The notes beneath the pieces are model-generated. The model saw nothing but the letters and a program-made list of their open reading frames with translations. It searched no databases and was not told the origin of the DNA. Made by a program: the position numbers and the translations under genes. From Candidatus Cloacimonadota bacterium (GTDB lineage: Bacteria; Cloacimonadota; Cloacimonadia; Cloacimonadales; TCS61), in contig DAOUTP010000004.1 of assembly GCA_030626645.1 (NCBI GenBank), forward strand, positions 1 through 23,051: a stretch of 23,051 nucleotides of DNA, read 5' to 3'. Of this stretch, positions 1 through 9,192 are shown in pieces. Each line of letters begins with the position of its first letter. Within the stretch, counting starts at the first letter, position 1.

Positions 1-3000
1 CCTGATGGAAATAAAAAAGAAAAAAGTGAATTTATTATTCCGGATATTACTAAATTCTTTAAAATGTTAAATATTTACAACGGAACTTTAAATATTGAAT
101 TTGAGAATGAAAGTGTGAAAATTGCTAACAATTGGCAAAAAATAGATCTTTCTATTAAGAATACTAAAAGCTCTGACATTACACTTTCAGCTAGTTCTGG
201 TGATGGATCTGATCTGCTGAGCTCTTGCCTATTAAATAAAGGCTCGATAGAGAAAGCTGAACTGAAATTGAATGATCTGAAACTATCAAAATTAGAGATC
301 GCTCAATTGAATTCTTTGGGGTTTCTACTTGATGCTGATGTAAGTTACTCGGATGATAACCTTAAATATTCTGCTAATATTAAAAACGTTAATGCTGGAT
401 TTGCAGAGAAGAACGCTTCGATCGATTCCATTTTAATATCTGGAGACAGTGATCGAACATTTATAACACTCCATAACACATATCTAGACGAAAACAAGAT
501 CGATGGGAATGCAATTATCTATGACGTATTCTCAGATAAAAGAAAAATTAAATCAGAATTAACAACATCCAATATTCCTCTGCAAAAATATGTGAATCAA
601 GTTACCGGAAATATAACGGCAAAGATCAATGTTTCTGGTAAGATCAATAGTCCCATAATAAATGCAGAATTAACATCCGATAAACTTATAACTGCAAAGC
701 AAGAATTAACAAATATTAACGTTTCTGCAACAATGAAAGACGATAATATAGAATTGTTATTAAATAATTCTATCTGGGAAGATAATAAGTTAAAAGGTGA
801 TGGATATTATAAAATTGGTGAAGGTCTGCATCTTGATCTTCGTTCCAATAATATGTATTGGCAAAGTGGTAACTTACAAATTACTGGTGATCTTTCATCC
901 ACAATTAAGTACCAGAATGAACTTGATATATTTGTTAATCTTGCAAAACTAAATATCAAAACTGGCTCAATTAAATTTGAAGACCTGAATATTAAAGCAA
1001 ACCTTATGGGTACTGATCTAACAGCAGATCTAACACATCCTTCTAACGATATTGGACTTTCATGTATTGGTAATATTAGATCTCAAGAATTAAAAGCAAG
1101 ATTAAAGCTTCGCGGTTTGGACATGAATACTGCTTTTGATGGAGCATCTCTTCCAATTCTTACCGGAGATGTTGAAATAGAAGCGAATAAATTCAGTATT
1201 GTAACAAATTCTAATATTATGGTGTACGACAGGGATTACGGAAAACTTGGTGGAAGATTCAAAACTGACATTGTGCTGGATCTCTCCAATAATCATTCAC
1301 TAATTAATCTACGAACTTATAATGCCAGATATAATTACGAACCTTTTACAATAGACTTACTGGCTGAAGGTTCGCTAGACAGTCTTCGGATCAAACATTT
1401 TCAATTAAATAAAATGATTGAAATAGATGGCTGGATAAAACGGAAACCTAAATTCAAATACGGATTATTGGTGCATGGGGAAGATCTTAAAATTGCAGAA
1501 CTATCCAGATATTTTGTTGATTATTACATTTCACAAAAATTACATGGAAATTTAAGCATTAATGCTGAAGTAGATAATTTGGGGAAAGGAAATGTGAGTG
1601 GGCTTATCACTCTTAATGATTTCAAGATGGGCGAAATGAACGAACTTGATGCCAGCTTAAACCTTTCCGGAAACAGCTCCATGATAAGTATTCAGGATGG
1701 CTCTATAAAGACAAATGAGAACAAGGTTATTGACTTACACGGTGCCTTGATCATTAAACCGGAAATTATCATTACAGCGAACGGAATTATTGATTCTCTT
1801 CAATTAGCTGATATTCTTCCACAAGAAAATCTGAGTGGAGTTGTAAAAGGTGGTATCGAATTTTCCAGATCATTAAATAATAATGAGCTTCAACTTGATC
1901 TTGAAGTTACGGATCTTAAACTGAATAGATTCAAAGCTGACCTTTTAAAATTCGATATTCTGCAGAAGGACAGTTTGCTTTATGTTAATGATATCAGATG
2001 CTTTAGGAAAGATGAATTTAATTTAAGATCAAATGGTGCGATCGGTTACAATGCGTTGAATAGTAAAGCGTTTTCAGATACAAACAATATTTCGATCAAA
2101 TTTAATGGTGATCTGCTTCAAATGTTGTCTGATCAGACAAATGTTATTAGCGATGCTGGTTCAAAGGCAGAATTTGAATTTGAGGTTGGAACTAAAGAGA
2201 GTAGAATATTTATAAAGAATGGGAATTTCTCTCTTACCAAAGGACATTTGAAAATAAAGAACCAGCCGGAAGATCTTGATAAATTGACGTTCAAGTTTGG
2301 GATCACCGACAATATTTTTACAATTGCTGATTTCAAATTCCGAATGGGTGAAGGCAGATGCTATATTTCCAACTTAATAAATAACAACAATGAAGATTTT
2401 ATTTTGGGTACACTTAACCTGGGAAAAATATTGATCAAGACTAATGAGGGCGGAATATTATTTAATATGCCGGGATACATACCTGTAAATAATGTGGCAA
2501 AAGTTGTAATTTCCGGAAGAAACAGCGAATATTTTGAGGCAACCGGTCCTTTCGAAGATATCAAGTTGATCGGAGATCTTAATGTATCAAATGGCGGCGC
2601 GATCTACCCACCGAACACAGAAAATCTACTAAAGCTCTTTAATACAGTTCGTGTAAAAAAGGAAAGTGGAGGTACAACACTTCCACTAAGTTTTGATCTG
2701 ATGATCATAATCGGTGAGAATGTTAAATATGTAACATATCCGGTAGATATTAAAGTAAATCCTGGTGGATATCTAAATATAGTTTATGAAAATGAAAAAT
2801 TTGCAGTTCCTGATGCTCTTTTTATTGCAGAAGAAGGCTCTGTAGATATTTTTGGTACAAAGATGAAGTTGGATTATCTTCAAGTTCAACTTAGTCGGTT
2901 CACTGATGGTGCGAATATTTCCGGAACATTTTACAAAAAAACTGCAGACGGCTCAATGATTACATTGAATATTTATAATGAGGTTTCCGGTAACGATGAA

Positions 3001-3594
3001 GTCGGAACGTTAAAATTCTCACTCAACAGTGATAATGCAAATGACAGGATTACGGATATTTTATCAAAACTAAGATACAATAGATCGATGGAAGATATAT
3101 CACCGGATCAGAAAAAAACACTGTTGCAGGATGAAGTTATTCAAATTGCCGGAATGGGATTAGAGAGCGCAGTAATGGATCCCCTGCTTTCACCTGTAGA
3201 GAACTGGGTCAGGAAAACGATGAAGCTAGATTATTTCCACCTTCAAACAGACCTTGTTCAGAATCTTTTTGCAAGTTATTCATCCGAAGATAAATCGCAA
3301 TATGAAGTTTATGATGAAACTAATGAACTTGCTAAATTCTCATCTGAATTGTTCTTGAATAATTTGTCTGTAAGTATGGGGAGATATTTGAGCCGTGATA
3401 TATTCCTAGATTATGAAACACGAGTGGAAAGATCACAGGATGTTGCATTAGACACTGAAATGGGTGTATTCCATGAATTCTCATTAAGATATCAACTACC
3501 ATTCAAATTCAGGATTTTATATAAATATAAGATATTACCTTTTACAGAAGAAAATCCGCACGAGATCATGCTGGAGAGATCATTTAGATTTTAA
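1..3594 (+). CDS. tamB: TamB-like envelope protein, 5' truncated by window edge
   Basis: The reading frame is open from base 1, so the gene starts upstream of the window; 1197 residues and the stop (TAA) are visible. The protein is a long series of beta-strand-rich stretches with no internal membrane segment. The last ~400 residues resemble the TamB C-terminal domain (DUF490/pfam04357), including segments such as GGAIYPPN, NPGGYLNI and EEGSVDIFGTKM, followed by a terminal beta-rich part ending in SFRF. TamB-type proteins span the periplasm and, in Proteobacteria, act with TamA/BamA-type partners in outer-membrane protein assembly and lipid transport; that role is family knowledge, not shown here. 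The signal/anchor segment would lie outside the window. It converges with the minus-strand signalling cluster, and repeats begin 6 nt after its stop. An AsmA-like protein is the main alternative. Confidence 0.8.
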   Translation, partial: PDGNKKEKSEFIIPDITKFFKMLNIYNGTLNIEFENESVKIANNWQKIDLSIKNTKSSDITLSASSGDGSDLLSSCLLNKGSIEKAELKLNDLKLSKLEIAQLNSLGFLLDADVSYSDDNLKYSANIKNVNAGFAEKNASIDSILISGDSDRTFITLHNTYLDENKIDGNAIIYDVFSDKRKIKSELTTSNIPLQKYVNQVTGNITAKINVSGKINSPIINAELTSDKLITAKQELTNINVSATMKDDNIELLLNNSIWEDNKLKGDGYYKIGEGLHLDLRSNNMYWQSGNLQITGDLSSTIKYQNELDIFVNLAKLNIKTGSIKFEDLNIKANLMGTDLTADLTHPSNDIGLSCIGNIRSQELKARLKLRGLDMNTAFDGASLPILTGDVEIEANKFSIVTNSNIMVYDRDYGKLGGRFKTDIVLDLSNNHSLINLRTYNARYNYEPFTIDLLAEGSLDSLRIKHFQLNKMIEIDGWIKRKPKFKYGLLVHGEDLKIAELSRYFVDYYISQKLHGNLSINAEVDNLGKGNVSGLITLNDFKMGEMNELDASLNLSGNSSMISIQDGSIKTNENKVIDLHGALIIKPEIIITANGIIDSLQLADILPQENLSGVVKGGIEFSRSLNNNELQLDLEVTDLKLNRFKADLLKFDILQKDSLLYVNDIRCFRKDEFNLRSNGAIGYNALNSKAFSDTNNISIKFNGDLLQMLSDQTNVISDAGSKAEFEFEVGTKESRIFIKNGNFSLTKGHLKIKNQPEDLDKLTFKFGITDNIFTIADFKFRMGEGRCYISNLINNNNEDFILGTLNLGKILIKTNEGGILFNMPGYIPVNNVAKVVISGRNSEYFEATGPFEDIKLIGDLNVSNGGAIYPPNTENLLKLFNTVRVKKESGGTTLPLSFDLMIIIGENVKYVTYPVDIKVNPGGYLNIVYENEKFAVPDALFIAEEGSVDIFGTKMKLDYLQVQLSRFTDGANISGTFYKKTADGSMITLNIYNEVSGNDEVGTLKFSLNSDNANDRITDILSKLRYNRSMEDISPDQKKTLLQDEVIQIAGMGLESAVMDPLLSPVENWVRKTMKLDYFHLQTDLVQNLFASYSSEDKSQYEVYDETNELAKFSSELFLNNLSVSMGRYLSRDIFLDYETRVERSQDVALDTEMGVFHEFSLRYQLPFKFRILYKYKILPFTEENPHEIMLERSFRF

Positions 3595-3600
3595 CTTTCA

Positions 3601-3644
3601 CCCCGTGCTGACCCAAAAATATGCATCGAGGCAAGAGCAAGGGG
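3601..3644. repeat. Long-form (nested) B palindrome, degenerate copy
   Basis: Outer arms CCCCGTGCT and AGCAaGGGG enclose an inner ACCC...GAGG hairpin containing ATGCAT. It is a degenerate version of the copy at 3658-3701 and is followed by TTATTCATTGAAT, close to the CTATT tail of other copies. It starts 6 nt after the tamB stop. Confidence 0.75.
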
Positions 3645-3657
3645 TTATTCATTGAAT

Positions 3658-3790
3658 CCCCGAGCTAACCCCAAGATATGCATCGGGGCTAAAGCACGGG
3701 GCAACTCACTGAATTGCCTAGGCTTTTTGAATTGCCACGGCTTTCAAGCCGTGGACAAATTCCATCCTATACAAAATCGGGTTTTAACCC
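3658..3790. repeat. Composite repeat: nested B palindrome, C palindrome, short A palindrome
   Basis: Three elements in order. (1) 3658-3701: outer arms CCCCGAGCT and AAAGCACGGGG around an inner CCCC...CGGGGCT hairpin with ATGCAT in the loop. (2) 3735-3754: a 20-nt palindrome with 9-bp arms, CCACGGCTT and AAGCCGTGG, flanked by GAATTG and CAAATTC, with one extra diverged left-arm unit at 3711-3728. (3) 3779-3790: GGGTTTTAACCC. The same order and the same linker words (CAACTCA, GACAAATTCCATCC) recur at 10003-10147, so this is a second copy of a composite element. It lies between tamB and the 3' end of the TPR kinase gene. Confidence 0.8.
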
Positions 3791-3838
3791 ATTATCTCTT
3801 AAAAAAGATCAAGCCATTATTTTTTTGTATATCTTCAT

Positions 3839-3859
3839 CCTTTGTAATAAAGCACGGGG
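3839..3859. repeat. Degenerate B palindrome abutting kinase stop codon
   Basis: The right arm AAAGCACGGGG is intact and the left arm has decayed (CCTTTG instead of CCCCG). The conserved tail CTATTC begins at 3860, and its CTA is the reverse complement of the TAG stop of the TPR kinase gene. Confidence 0.6.
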
Positions 3860-5659
3860 CTATTCAAATCTTTTAATTACCTTTCTCAATCTGATAACAA
3901 ATGATGCGCCTTTTGGCTTATTGTCTTCAACTAATACAGTTCCACCATATTCTTCGATAGTCTGTTTTGCAATGTATAAACCAATGCCGGTATTGCCTGT
4001 TTTACCATAAGCAAAACCTTCATCAAATATTTTTTCTTTAACTTTATCAGGAATACCAATACCAAAATCTGCAAATATTATCTCACAATATTCATCTTTA
4101 GTATTGATTTTAATATTTATTTTTTGTGTGTTTCCATGTTTAATAGAGTTACCAATGAGATTATCAAATACAGAAAAAATTGTATCGTCAGCATAAACAA
4201 TACAAGAACCTGAAATATTGAACTTTAAATCGGGATAATGTTCTATAGTTTTGTTTATGACATTTTCAATTTTATATTCGTTTAGATCTGAATGTTTTTC
4301 TATATAAGATTGTTGCTTTTGGTGTCTTTGAATTGTATCCAGACTTTTCATAACTCTATTTTCTATCTCATCAAGCATTTCTGCGTTAGATGTCTTCTTG
4401 AATATGTTCATAGCACTCTTAATAACCACAAGATCGTTGATAACATCATGACGTAAAATAGAGTTTACTACCTTTAACTGATTATTGCTTTTTTGAAGTT
4501 TTGTTTCTGCATTATTACGTTCTGCTATCTCTATTTTCAGTTGATCATTTGCCTGAGCAAGTTCGACATTTTTCAATCTGAAAATTTCAGTTACCTTTTC
4601 TTTCTCTTCTGTTTCATACTTGGCTTGCATCTCAACGATCTGTTTGCTTTTTTGTTCATTAAATATTTCTTTTGTCAGTTCAGTAGTTTTTTTATGATAT
4701 TTGAGAGCTTGGTCAAAATCTGATTGTATTTCATGTAATTTTGAAAGGGCATCGAGGGCACTTGTCTCTAATTCTTTTGCTCCAATTTCACTTGCTGATA
4801 GTAATGACTTTTTGAGATATTCATGAGCCAAATCATAATCCTGAAGTCTAGTATTAATAATTCCGATACTTGTATTGGATGTTGTTATTCCATATTTATC
4901 TGAAATATCCTCAAAGGATTTTAAAGCTTTCAAATAAAATCCCATAGCCTTATCATTATCATTTTGTTCACTATAAATATTCCCAATATTGATATAAGAA
5001 ACTGCGACAGTTTGATTATCACCAATTTCTTTTTTGATCTTTAGTGCTTTCAGATGATATTCCAGGGCAAGGTCTAGATTTCCCTGTTTTCCATAAATAA
5101 TTCCGATATTGTTATATGAGATCGAAGATCCAAGTTTATCATCGGTTTCTTCTTTTATGTGCAACGATTTAAGATGATATTCCAAAGCAAGATCGCAACT
5201 ATCCTGTTTTTCATAAATTATACCAATATTATTATAGGATGCAGAAAGATTATCCTTATCATTCATTTCTTCCCAAATTTTCTGAGCTTCAAGATGAAAT
5301 TTTAGGGCTTGATCGTAATTTCCCTGTTTCTCATAGATGGCACCAATATTATTTTTAGAAGCAGCGATCTTATGATCATTTCCCATATTTTCGTAGATCT
5401 CCAATGCTTTAAGATAAAACCTTAATGCCTTACTGTAATCACCTCTCCAATGATGAGAAATACCAATAATATTATAGCTTCTGGCAATTCCCATCTGTGA
5501 ATTCAATTCTTCTGCCAGAGAAAGTGCCTGGGTTGCATATTGTTCTGTTTTCTCAGGTTTAGTATGATAGAGTGCGAAAGCCAGATCATTTAGTGTTTCT
5601 AATTTTACTTTACCGGTTACTGTTTTTAATTTTTCTTTTAGTTTTTTAATCTTATCCAT
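3860..5659 (-). CDS. Soluble TPR-repeat sensor histidine kinase
   Basis: 599 residues with no signal peptide or membrane segment, so probably cytoplasmic. Residues ~57-330 hold about seven tetratricopeptide repeats with a 40-residue period, several with the phrase SYNNIGIIY. A coiled coil follows (~335-395). The kinase core has an H-box with ILRHDVINDL (His404 is the likely phosphoacceptor), an N-box DNLIGNSIKHG (~499-509), a G1 box DFGIGIP (531-537) and a G2 box GNTGIGL (555-561). TPR kinases of this build are usually driven by protein-protein contact or small ligands bound by the TPR array. The start has AAAGGA about 6 nt upstream. A repeat unit separates it from the receiver gene upstream at 5761, which is its most likely local partner. 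There is no DNA-binding or receiver domain in the chain. Confidence 0.88.
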   Translation of the reverse strand: MDKIKKLKEKLKTVTGKVKLETLNDLAFALYHTKPEKTEQYATQALSLAEELNSQMGIARSYNIIGISHHWRGDYSKALRFYLKALEIYENMGNDHKIAASKNNIGAIYEKQGNYDQALKFHLEAQKIWEEMNDKDNLSASYNNIGIIYEKQDSCDLALEYHLKSLHIKEETDDKLGSSISYNNIGIIYGKQGNLDLALEYHLKALKIKKEIGDNQTVAVSYINIGNIYSEQNDNDKAMGFYLKALKSFEDISDKYGITTSNTSIGIINTRLQDYDLAHEYLKKSLLSASEIGAKELETSALDALSKLHEIQSDFDQALKYHKKTTELTKEIFNEQKSKQIVEMQAKYETEEKEKVTEIFRLKNVELAQANDQLKIEIAERNNAETKLQKSNNQLKVVNSILRHDVINDLVVIKSAMNIFKKTSNAEMLDEIENRVMKSLDTIQRHQKQQSYIEKHSDLNEYKIENVINKTIEHYPDLKFNISGSCIVYADDTIFSVFDNLIGNSIKHGNTQKINIKINTKDEYCEIIFADFGIGIPDKVKEKIFDEGFAYGKTGNTGIGLYIAKQTIEEYGGTVLVEDNKPKGASFVIRLRKVIKRFE

Positions 5660-5697
5660 TTCTATTCCTTTTAGACTGGATTTTATCGTAGTTCATA

Positions 5698-5755
5698 AGG
5701 ACTGAAACCCCTGATCTTTTTTTGCATATTTTCATCCCCGAGCTAAAGCACGGGG
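5698..5755. repeat. A-B repeat unit between receiver and TPR kinase
   Basis: A degenerate A hairpin (5698-5711, AGGACTGAAACCCC) is followed after ~24 AT-rich nt by a B palindrome at 5736-5755, CCCCGAGCTAAAGCACGGGG. The tail is CAAATCTATTT, and the receiver gene's TAG stop is read from that CTA. There is no U-tract on the minus strand after the hairpin, so it is not a typical intrinsic terminator. Confidence 0.75.
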
Positions 5756-5760
5756 CAAAT

Positions 5761-6129
5761 CTATTTAAATAAAGATTCAATTATTAGGATTACTTCATAT
5801 ACTTCAACCGGTTTTTCAAGATAACCCGCCGGGTTTATCTCATGAGCTCGTTTATGTATATCCGTATCATTGAAACCGGTCATAAAAATAATTGGAATAT
5901 ACTTGTTCTCAATGATCTGTCTGGCTGCTTCTATACCATCCATTTTGCCGGAAAGATGAATATCCATCAATATAATATCCGGTTCCTCTTCTTTTGCAGT
6001 TTCTATTGCCTCTTCGCCTTCAGCAACAAATTTACACACTTCATAACCCTCGAATTCAAGTTCCATCTTCAAACATTGTGTTATTATTGCTTCATCTTCT
6101 GCAATTAAAATTTTAATTTTCTTTTCCAT
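5761..6129 (-). CDS. Single-domain response regulator (receiver only)
   Basis: 122 residues forming one CheY-like receiver domain: acidic pair Glu11-Asp12, phosphoacceptor Asp56 in DIILMDIHL, Thr84 in FMTG and Lys106 in YLEKP. There is no output domain, so it must act by phosphotransfer or by binding a partner. I place the start at 6129 (MEKKIK), one nucleotide after the stop of the kinase at 6131-8974, with AAAGAG at a suitable distance; an in-frame ATG at 6144 overlaps the kinase and has no visible ribosome binding site. The near-contact implies translational coupling with the HisKA_2 kinase. HisKA_2 kinases often pair with receivers of this build, which supports a cognate pair. Confidence 0.9.
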   Translation of the reverse strand: MEKKIKILIAEDEAIITQCLKMELEFEGYEVCKFVAEGEEAIETAKEEEPDIILMDIHLSGKMDGIEAARQIIENKYIPIIFMTGFNDTDIHKRAHEINPAGYLEKPVEVYEVILIIESLFK

Positions 6130-6130
6130 A

Positions 6131-8974
6131 TTACACTCTTTCATGATGCAGGTTATCTTTTAGTTTGATATCCCATTTCAAACCCTTATCAGATTTATAA
6201 GTTATTTCACCTTTCAATTGATACTTGATAAGATTAAACACTGTTTGAAGTCCCATTGTATTAACATTTTCCAGTTCGATATCTGCCGGGATCCCTGTAC
6301 CATTATCACTTAGCTGAATGTTGATTGTACCATCTTTATCCTGAAATAATCGAATGGATATCTCATCATTTTCATCCTTGGGGAAGGCATGCTTGAACAC
6401 ATTGGAGATCAGCTCATTTAAGACCAAACCCAATGGTATAGCCGAATCTATTAATACAAATACATCTTTCAGATCTAACTTCAGGGATAGCGATTCTGAA
6501 CGGATCCCATAACTTATCATCAGTAAATTTACCAGGTCTTTAACATACTCTTTCAAATTAATATGTGATAGATCCTCAGCTTGATATAGTTTTTGATGAA
6601 CCAGGCTCATCGCTTTGATCTTGTTGATCACATCATTAAATGAATCATGCAGGAAATCGATATTAGAGCCACCGGCTAATGACCTGTTCTCAATGCTCCT
6701 GGATTGCATTTTCAACATTGATGAGATGATCTGCATATTGTTTTTGGTGCGGTGATACAATTCTTGGAGAAGAGTATTTTTTTCATTTAAATTTCTCTTT
6801 ATCTGTTCTTCTGCCAGCTTATGTTCAATAATTTCTGCTTTCAGCTCTGCAGTTGTTGTATTTAGATCATTTAAAACAATGGTAGTTGCAATTCTTTGTT
6901 TTTCACTTACCTCAAACTGCTTTTCCAATTCTTTAGTTTTATCTATAATTTCTTTTTCTATCAACTTGTGCTTGGTGATGTCTCTAAAATCTTCGACAAC
7001 ACCACTGAAGGTTCCCTGATTGTCTTTATAAGAAGAAGCTGAAAGAGTAGTCATAATTTCTTTACCGTCTTTTCTTTTCTTTATAATTTCTGTTACCAGT
7101 TTATCATCTTTAGTTTTCTGAAATTTTATTAGTGGACAACCTTCAGTTTCGCACAATTTTCCCCAAAAAATTTCATAACATTTTTTTCCTATAACTTCAT
7201 CTTCAGAAAGCTCAACCAGTTCTAAAAAGGTATTATTAACTTTTAGAATATTAAAATCAATATCAATCAAACGCATACCACCGGCAGCAGTATCGAGAAA
7301 AGTTTTAATCCTGTACTCCGTCTGTATGCGTTCGGTGATGTCTAGTGCAGTGAATGTAACTCCTTTTGATAGATCTTTAGAGTCAATTGGTGTGGAAGCA
7401 AGTATGATGTTGATTATTGATCCATCTTTTTTCTGCCATCGAGTTTCTACCATCCCTGTTCCACTTTTATCTATTTGCCGATATTTTTCTTTTCCAACAT
7501 ATTCGAAATCTTCTTGAGTTGGATATAATATCCTTGCGTTTTGATTAATAAGTTCTTCTTTAGAATATCCTGTCATCTTGCAAACTTGAGGATTTATTTC
7601 GAGCAGCATTCTGTTTTTAACTACGCCAATTCCGGTAGGTGCGACCCTGAATATACTACTCATTTTATTTTCACTATCATGAAGTGCTTTTTCTGTTTTT
7701 TTACGTTCGGTAATCTCTGCATTAAGTTTGTCTATTGATGTTGTAGAATCTTTAAGACTCATTGCCATCTTGTTGAATGATGCAGCAAGAAGTCCAATTT
7801 CATCTTTTCGTCTAATTGTAATTTTGGAATCAAAATTCCCAGTTGCTATGTGATTTGTTAGCTCAATTAGTTTGTTTATTGGTTTTGCCACTCGCTTCCC
7901 AAATATTAATGATATAATAGCTAAAAAGATTGAAAGAAATAATCCAATGAATAATAATCTGGTTAAAGTGGCATGAATGGGTTTTACTAAAATCGAGATA
8001 GGACGATAACACATTAATTTCCACGATTCGCCGGTATTCCCCTTTTTATGGTCTATAGATTCAAAGCTTCCTCCAAAACTATATCTCTCCATACCGGATG
8101 ATATCCCAATCTCCGATATGCCGATAATCCGTTTATCGTTTTGCTCATCGCAAATAAAAGAATGCTTATCAAAAGATCGGAATTTCTCAAGAATTTCTGA
8201 AGGGATTCTTTTGCTCAGTGGTTCTACACCTTCTTCAAAAATAATAAGACCACTACTACGGATCAATTTCAATTTTCCCAAATGCTCATTTTGAGAGGTT
8301 AATATCATTTCACTTATCGAACCTAAAATATTCAGATTTGCTTTTAATATGCCAATGATCTCATCTCCCTCTTTTATGGGAACAACAACTCCCAGCACAT
8401 ATCCGCCTACACTGTCATCATAACCCCTATCATCAAAAAATACAGCACCATTGCCATCGTTAAATGCTCCTTTCCACCAGTATTTATGATCATGAGCTAA
8501 GGTTGTGAGTTTAGCGGTAGAGGCAACAAGAGCACCATATTTATTTGTCAGAAAAATTTCACCGTATTCGTCTTTCAACATATTTTGCTGCTTTATTAAG
8601 CGGTGTGAAACAGGGTTGTTTGTATACTTAAGAATAAATGGATCATTCTGATTATCAATAGCTTTCCACTTCTCGTCTTGTGATTGGATCTCTTCAGATC
8701 TAAGCTGTTCCGATAAGAAACTATAGTGTGTATTACTTTCATTCAATGCTGTTATCAATACAGGGCTAACAGTAATTGTTTTGATTGTTTTAACCTTTTC
8801 CAGAATAAGCTGATTAATTCTTTTAGAGTATTCATCAACAATAAATTCCGTATGGTGAAGTTCATTCCTTAAAGTTTGATTGTAATTGTATTTATAGATT
8901 ATTATCTCAGCTATTGTCAGGATTAACAAACCGCTTAGAAAAATTTTAAGCGATAGATTATGCGCAAAATTCAT
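6131..8974 (-). CDS. Membrane sensor histidine kinase: Cache-HAMP-PAS-PAS-HisKA_2-HATPase
   Basis: 947 residues. A membrane segment at ~9-27 and a second at ~337-358 enclose a ~300-residue extracytoplasmic region that looks like a double Cache ligand-binding domain. HAMP follows at ~359-412, PAS1 at ~432-548 and PAS2 at ~553-668. A linker (678-720, containing SEKQRIAT and AEIIEHK) leads to the HisKA_2 dimerisation box ELYHRTKNNMQ (His741) and the ATPase domain with N-box LNELISNVFKHA and SDNGTGIP. PAS2 carries three cysteines (599, 608, 613), with the last two in CETEGC. The start at 8974 is preceded by AAGGAG. The receiver gene follows 1 nt after the stop. The role is membrane sensing of an unknown ligand and phosphorylation of that receiver; ligand and output are not evident. 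Confidence 0.92.
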   Translation of the reverse strand: MNFAHNLSLKIFLSGLLILTIAEIIIYKYNYNQTLRNELHHTEFIVDEYSKRINQLILEKVKTIKTITVSPVLITALNESNTHYSFLSEQLRSEEIQSQDEKWKAIDNQNDPFILKYTNNPVSHRLIKQQNMLKDEYGEIFLTNKYGALVASTAKLTTLAHDHKYWWKGAFNDGNGAVFFDDRGYDDSVGGYVLGVVVPIKEGDEIIGILKANLNILGSISEMILTSQNEHLGKLKLIRSSGLIIFEEGVEPLSKRIPSEILEKFRSFDKHSFICDEQNDKRIIGISEIGISSGMERYSFGGSFESIDHKKGNTGESWKLMCYRPISILVKPIHATLTRLLFIGLFLSIFLAIISLIFGKRVAKPINKLIELTNHIATGNFDSKITIRRKDEIGLLAASFNKMAMSLKDSTTSIDKLNAEITERKKTEKALHDSENKMSSIFRVAPTGIGVVKNRMLLEINPQVCKMTGYSKEELINQNARILYPTQEDFEYVGKEKYRQIDKSGTGMVETRWQKKDGSIINIILASTPIDSKDLSKGVTFTALDITERIQTEYRIKTFLDTAAGGMRLIDIDFNILKVNNTFLELVELSEDEVIGKKCYEIFWGKLCETEGCPLIKFQKTKDDKLVTEIIKKRKDGKEIMTTLSASSYKDNQGTFSGVVEDFRDITKHKLIEKEIIDKTKELEKQFEVSEKQRIATTIVLNDLNTTTAELKAEIIEHKLAEEQIKRNLNEKNTLLQELYHRTKNNMQIISSMLKMQSRSIENRSLAGGSNIDFLHDSFNDVINKIKAMSLVHQKLYQAEDLSHINLKEYVKDLVNLLMISYGIRSESLSLKLDLKDVFVLIDSAIPLGLVLNELISNVFKHAFPKDENDEISIRLFQDKDGTINIQLSDNGTGIPADIELENVNTMGLQTVFNLIKYQLKGEITYKSDKGLKWDIKLKDNLHHERV
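6136..6141 (-). promoter_or_regulatory. Ribosome binding site that selects the receiver start
   Basis: On the minus strand this reads AAAGAG, 6 nt before the ATG at 6129 and inside the end of the upstream kinase gene. The alternative ATG at 6144 has no purine-rich stretch upstream. Confidence 0.5.
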
Positions 8975-9019
8975 TAATTACTCCTTCTATTTATATATTT
9001 TCTTTTCATAAATAATGCA

Positions 9020-9075
9020 GGGATTGAAACCCCGGATTTTTTTTCATATCTTTATCCCCGAGATGAATTACGGGG
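9020..9075. repeat. A-B repeat unit upstream of the Cache kinase
   Basis: A hairpin GGGATTGAAACCCC (9020-9033), a 22-nt AT-rich spacer, then B palindrome CCCCGAGATGAATTACGGGG (9056-9075) and tail CTATTCAAAATAATTC. It lies in the 5' leader of the minus-strand kinase gene, ~45-100 nt before its start. Confidence 0.85.
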
Positions 9076-9133
9076 CTATTCAAAATAATTCTTTCCATTT
9101 TATCATTCTTCATATTTATCATTTTCTTTTGTA

Positions 9134-9188
9134 GGGGTTGAAACCCAAATTCATTTTATTCCTTTCATCCTCGAGATAAATCACGGGG
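9134..9188. repeat. A-B repeat unit directly 3' of the transposase gene
   Basis: A hairpin GGGGTTGAAACCC (9134-9146), a 22-nt spacer, B palindrome CCTCGAGATAAATCACGGGG (9169-9188) and tail CTATTCATT. The transposase TGA stop is read from the TCA in that tail. Confidence 0.85.
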
Positions 9189-9192
9189 CTAT

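Noticed and set aside
3652..4010. Plus-strand reading frames of 74 and 98 codons after tamB
   Set aside because: They run through palindromic repeats and antisense to the TPR kinase 3' end, with no family resemblance or ribosome binding site.
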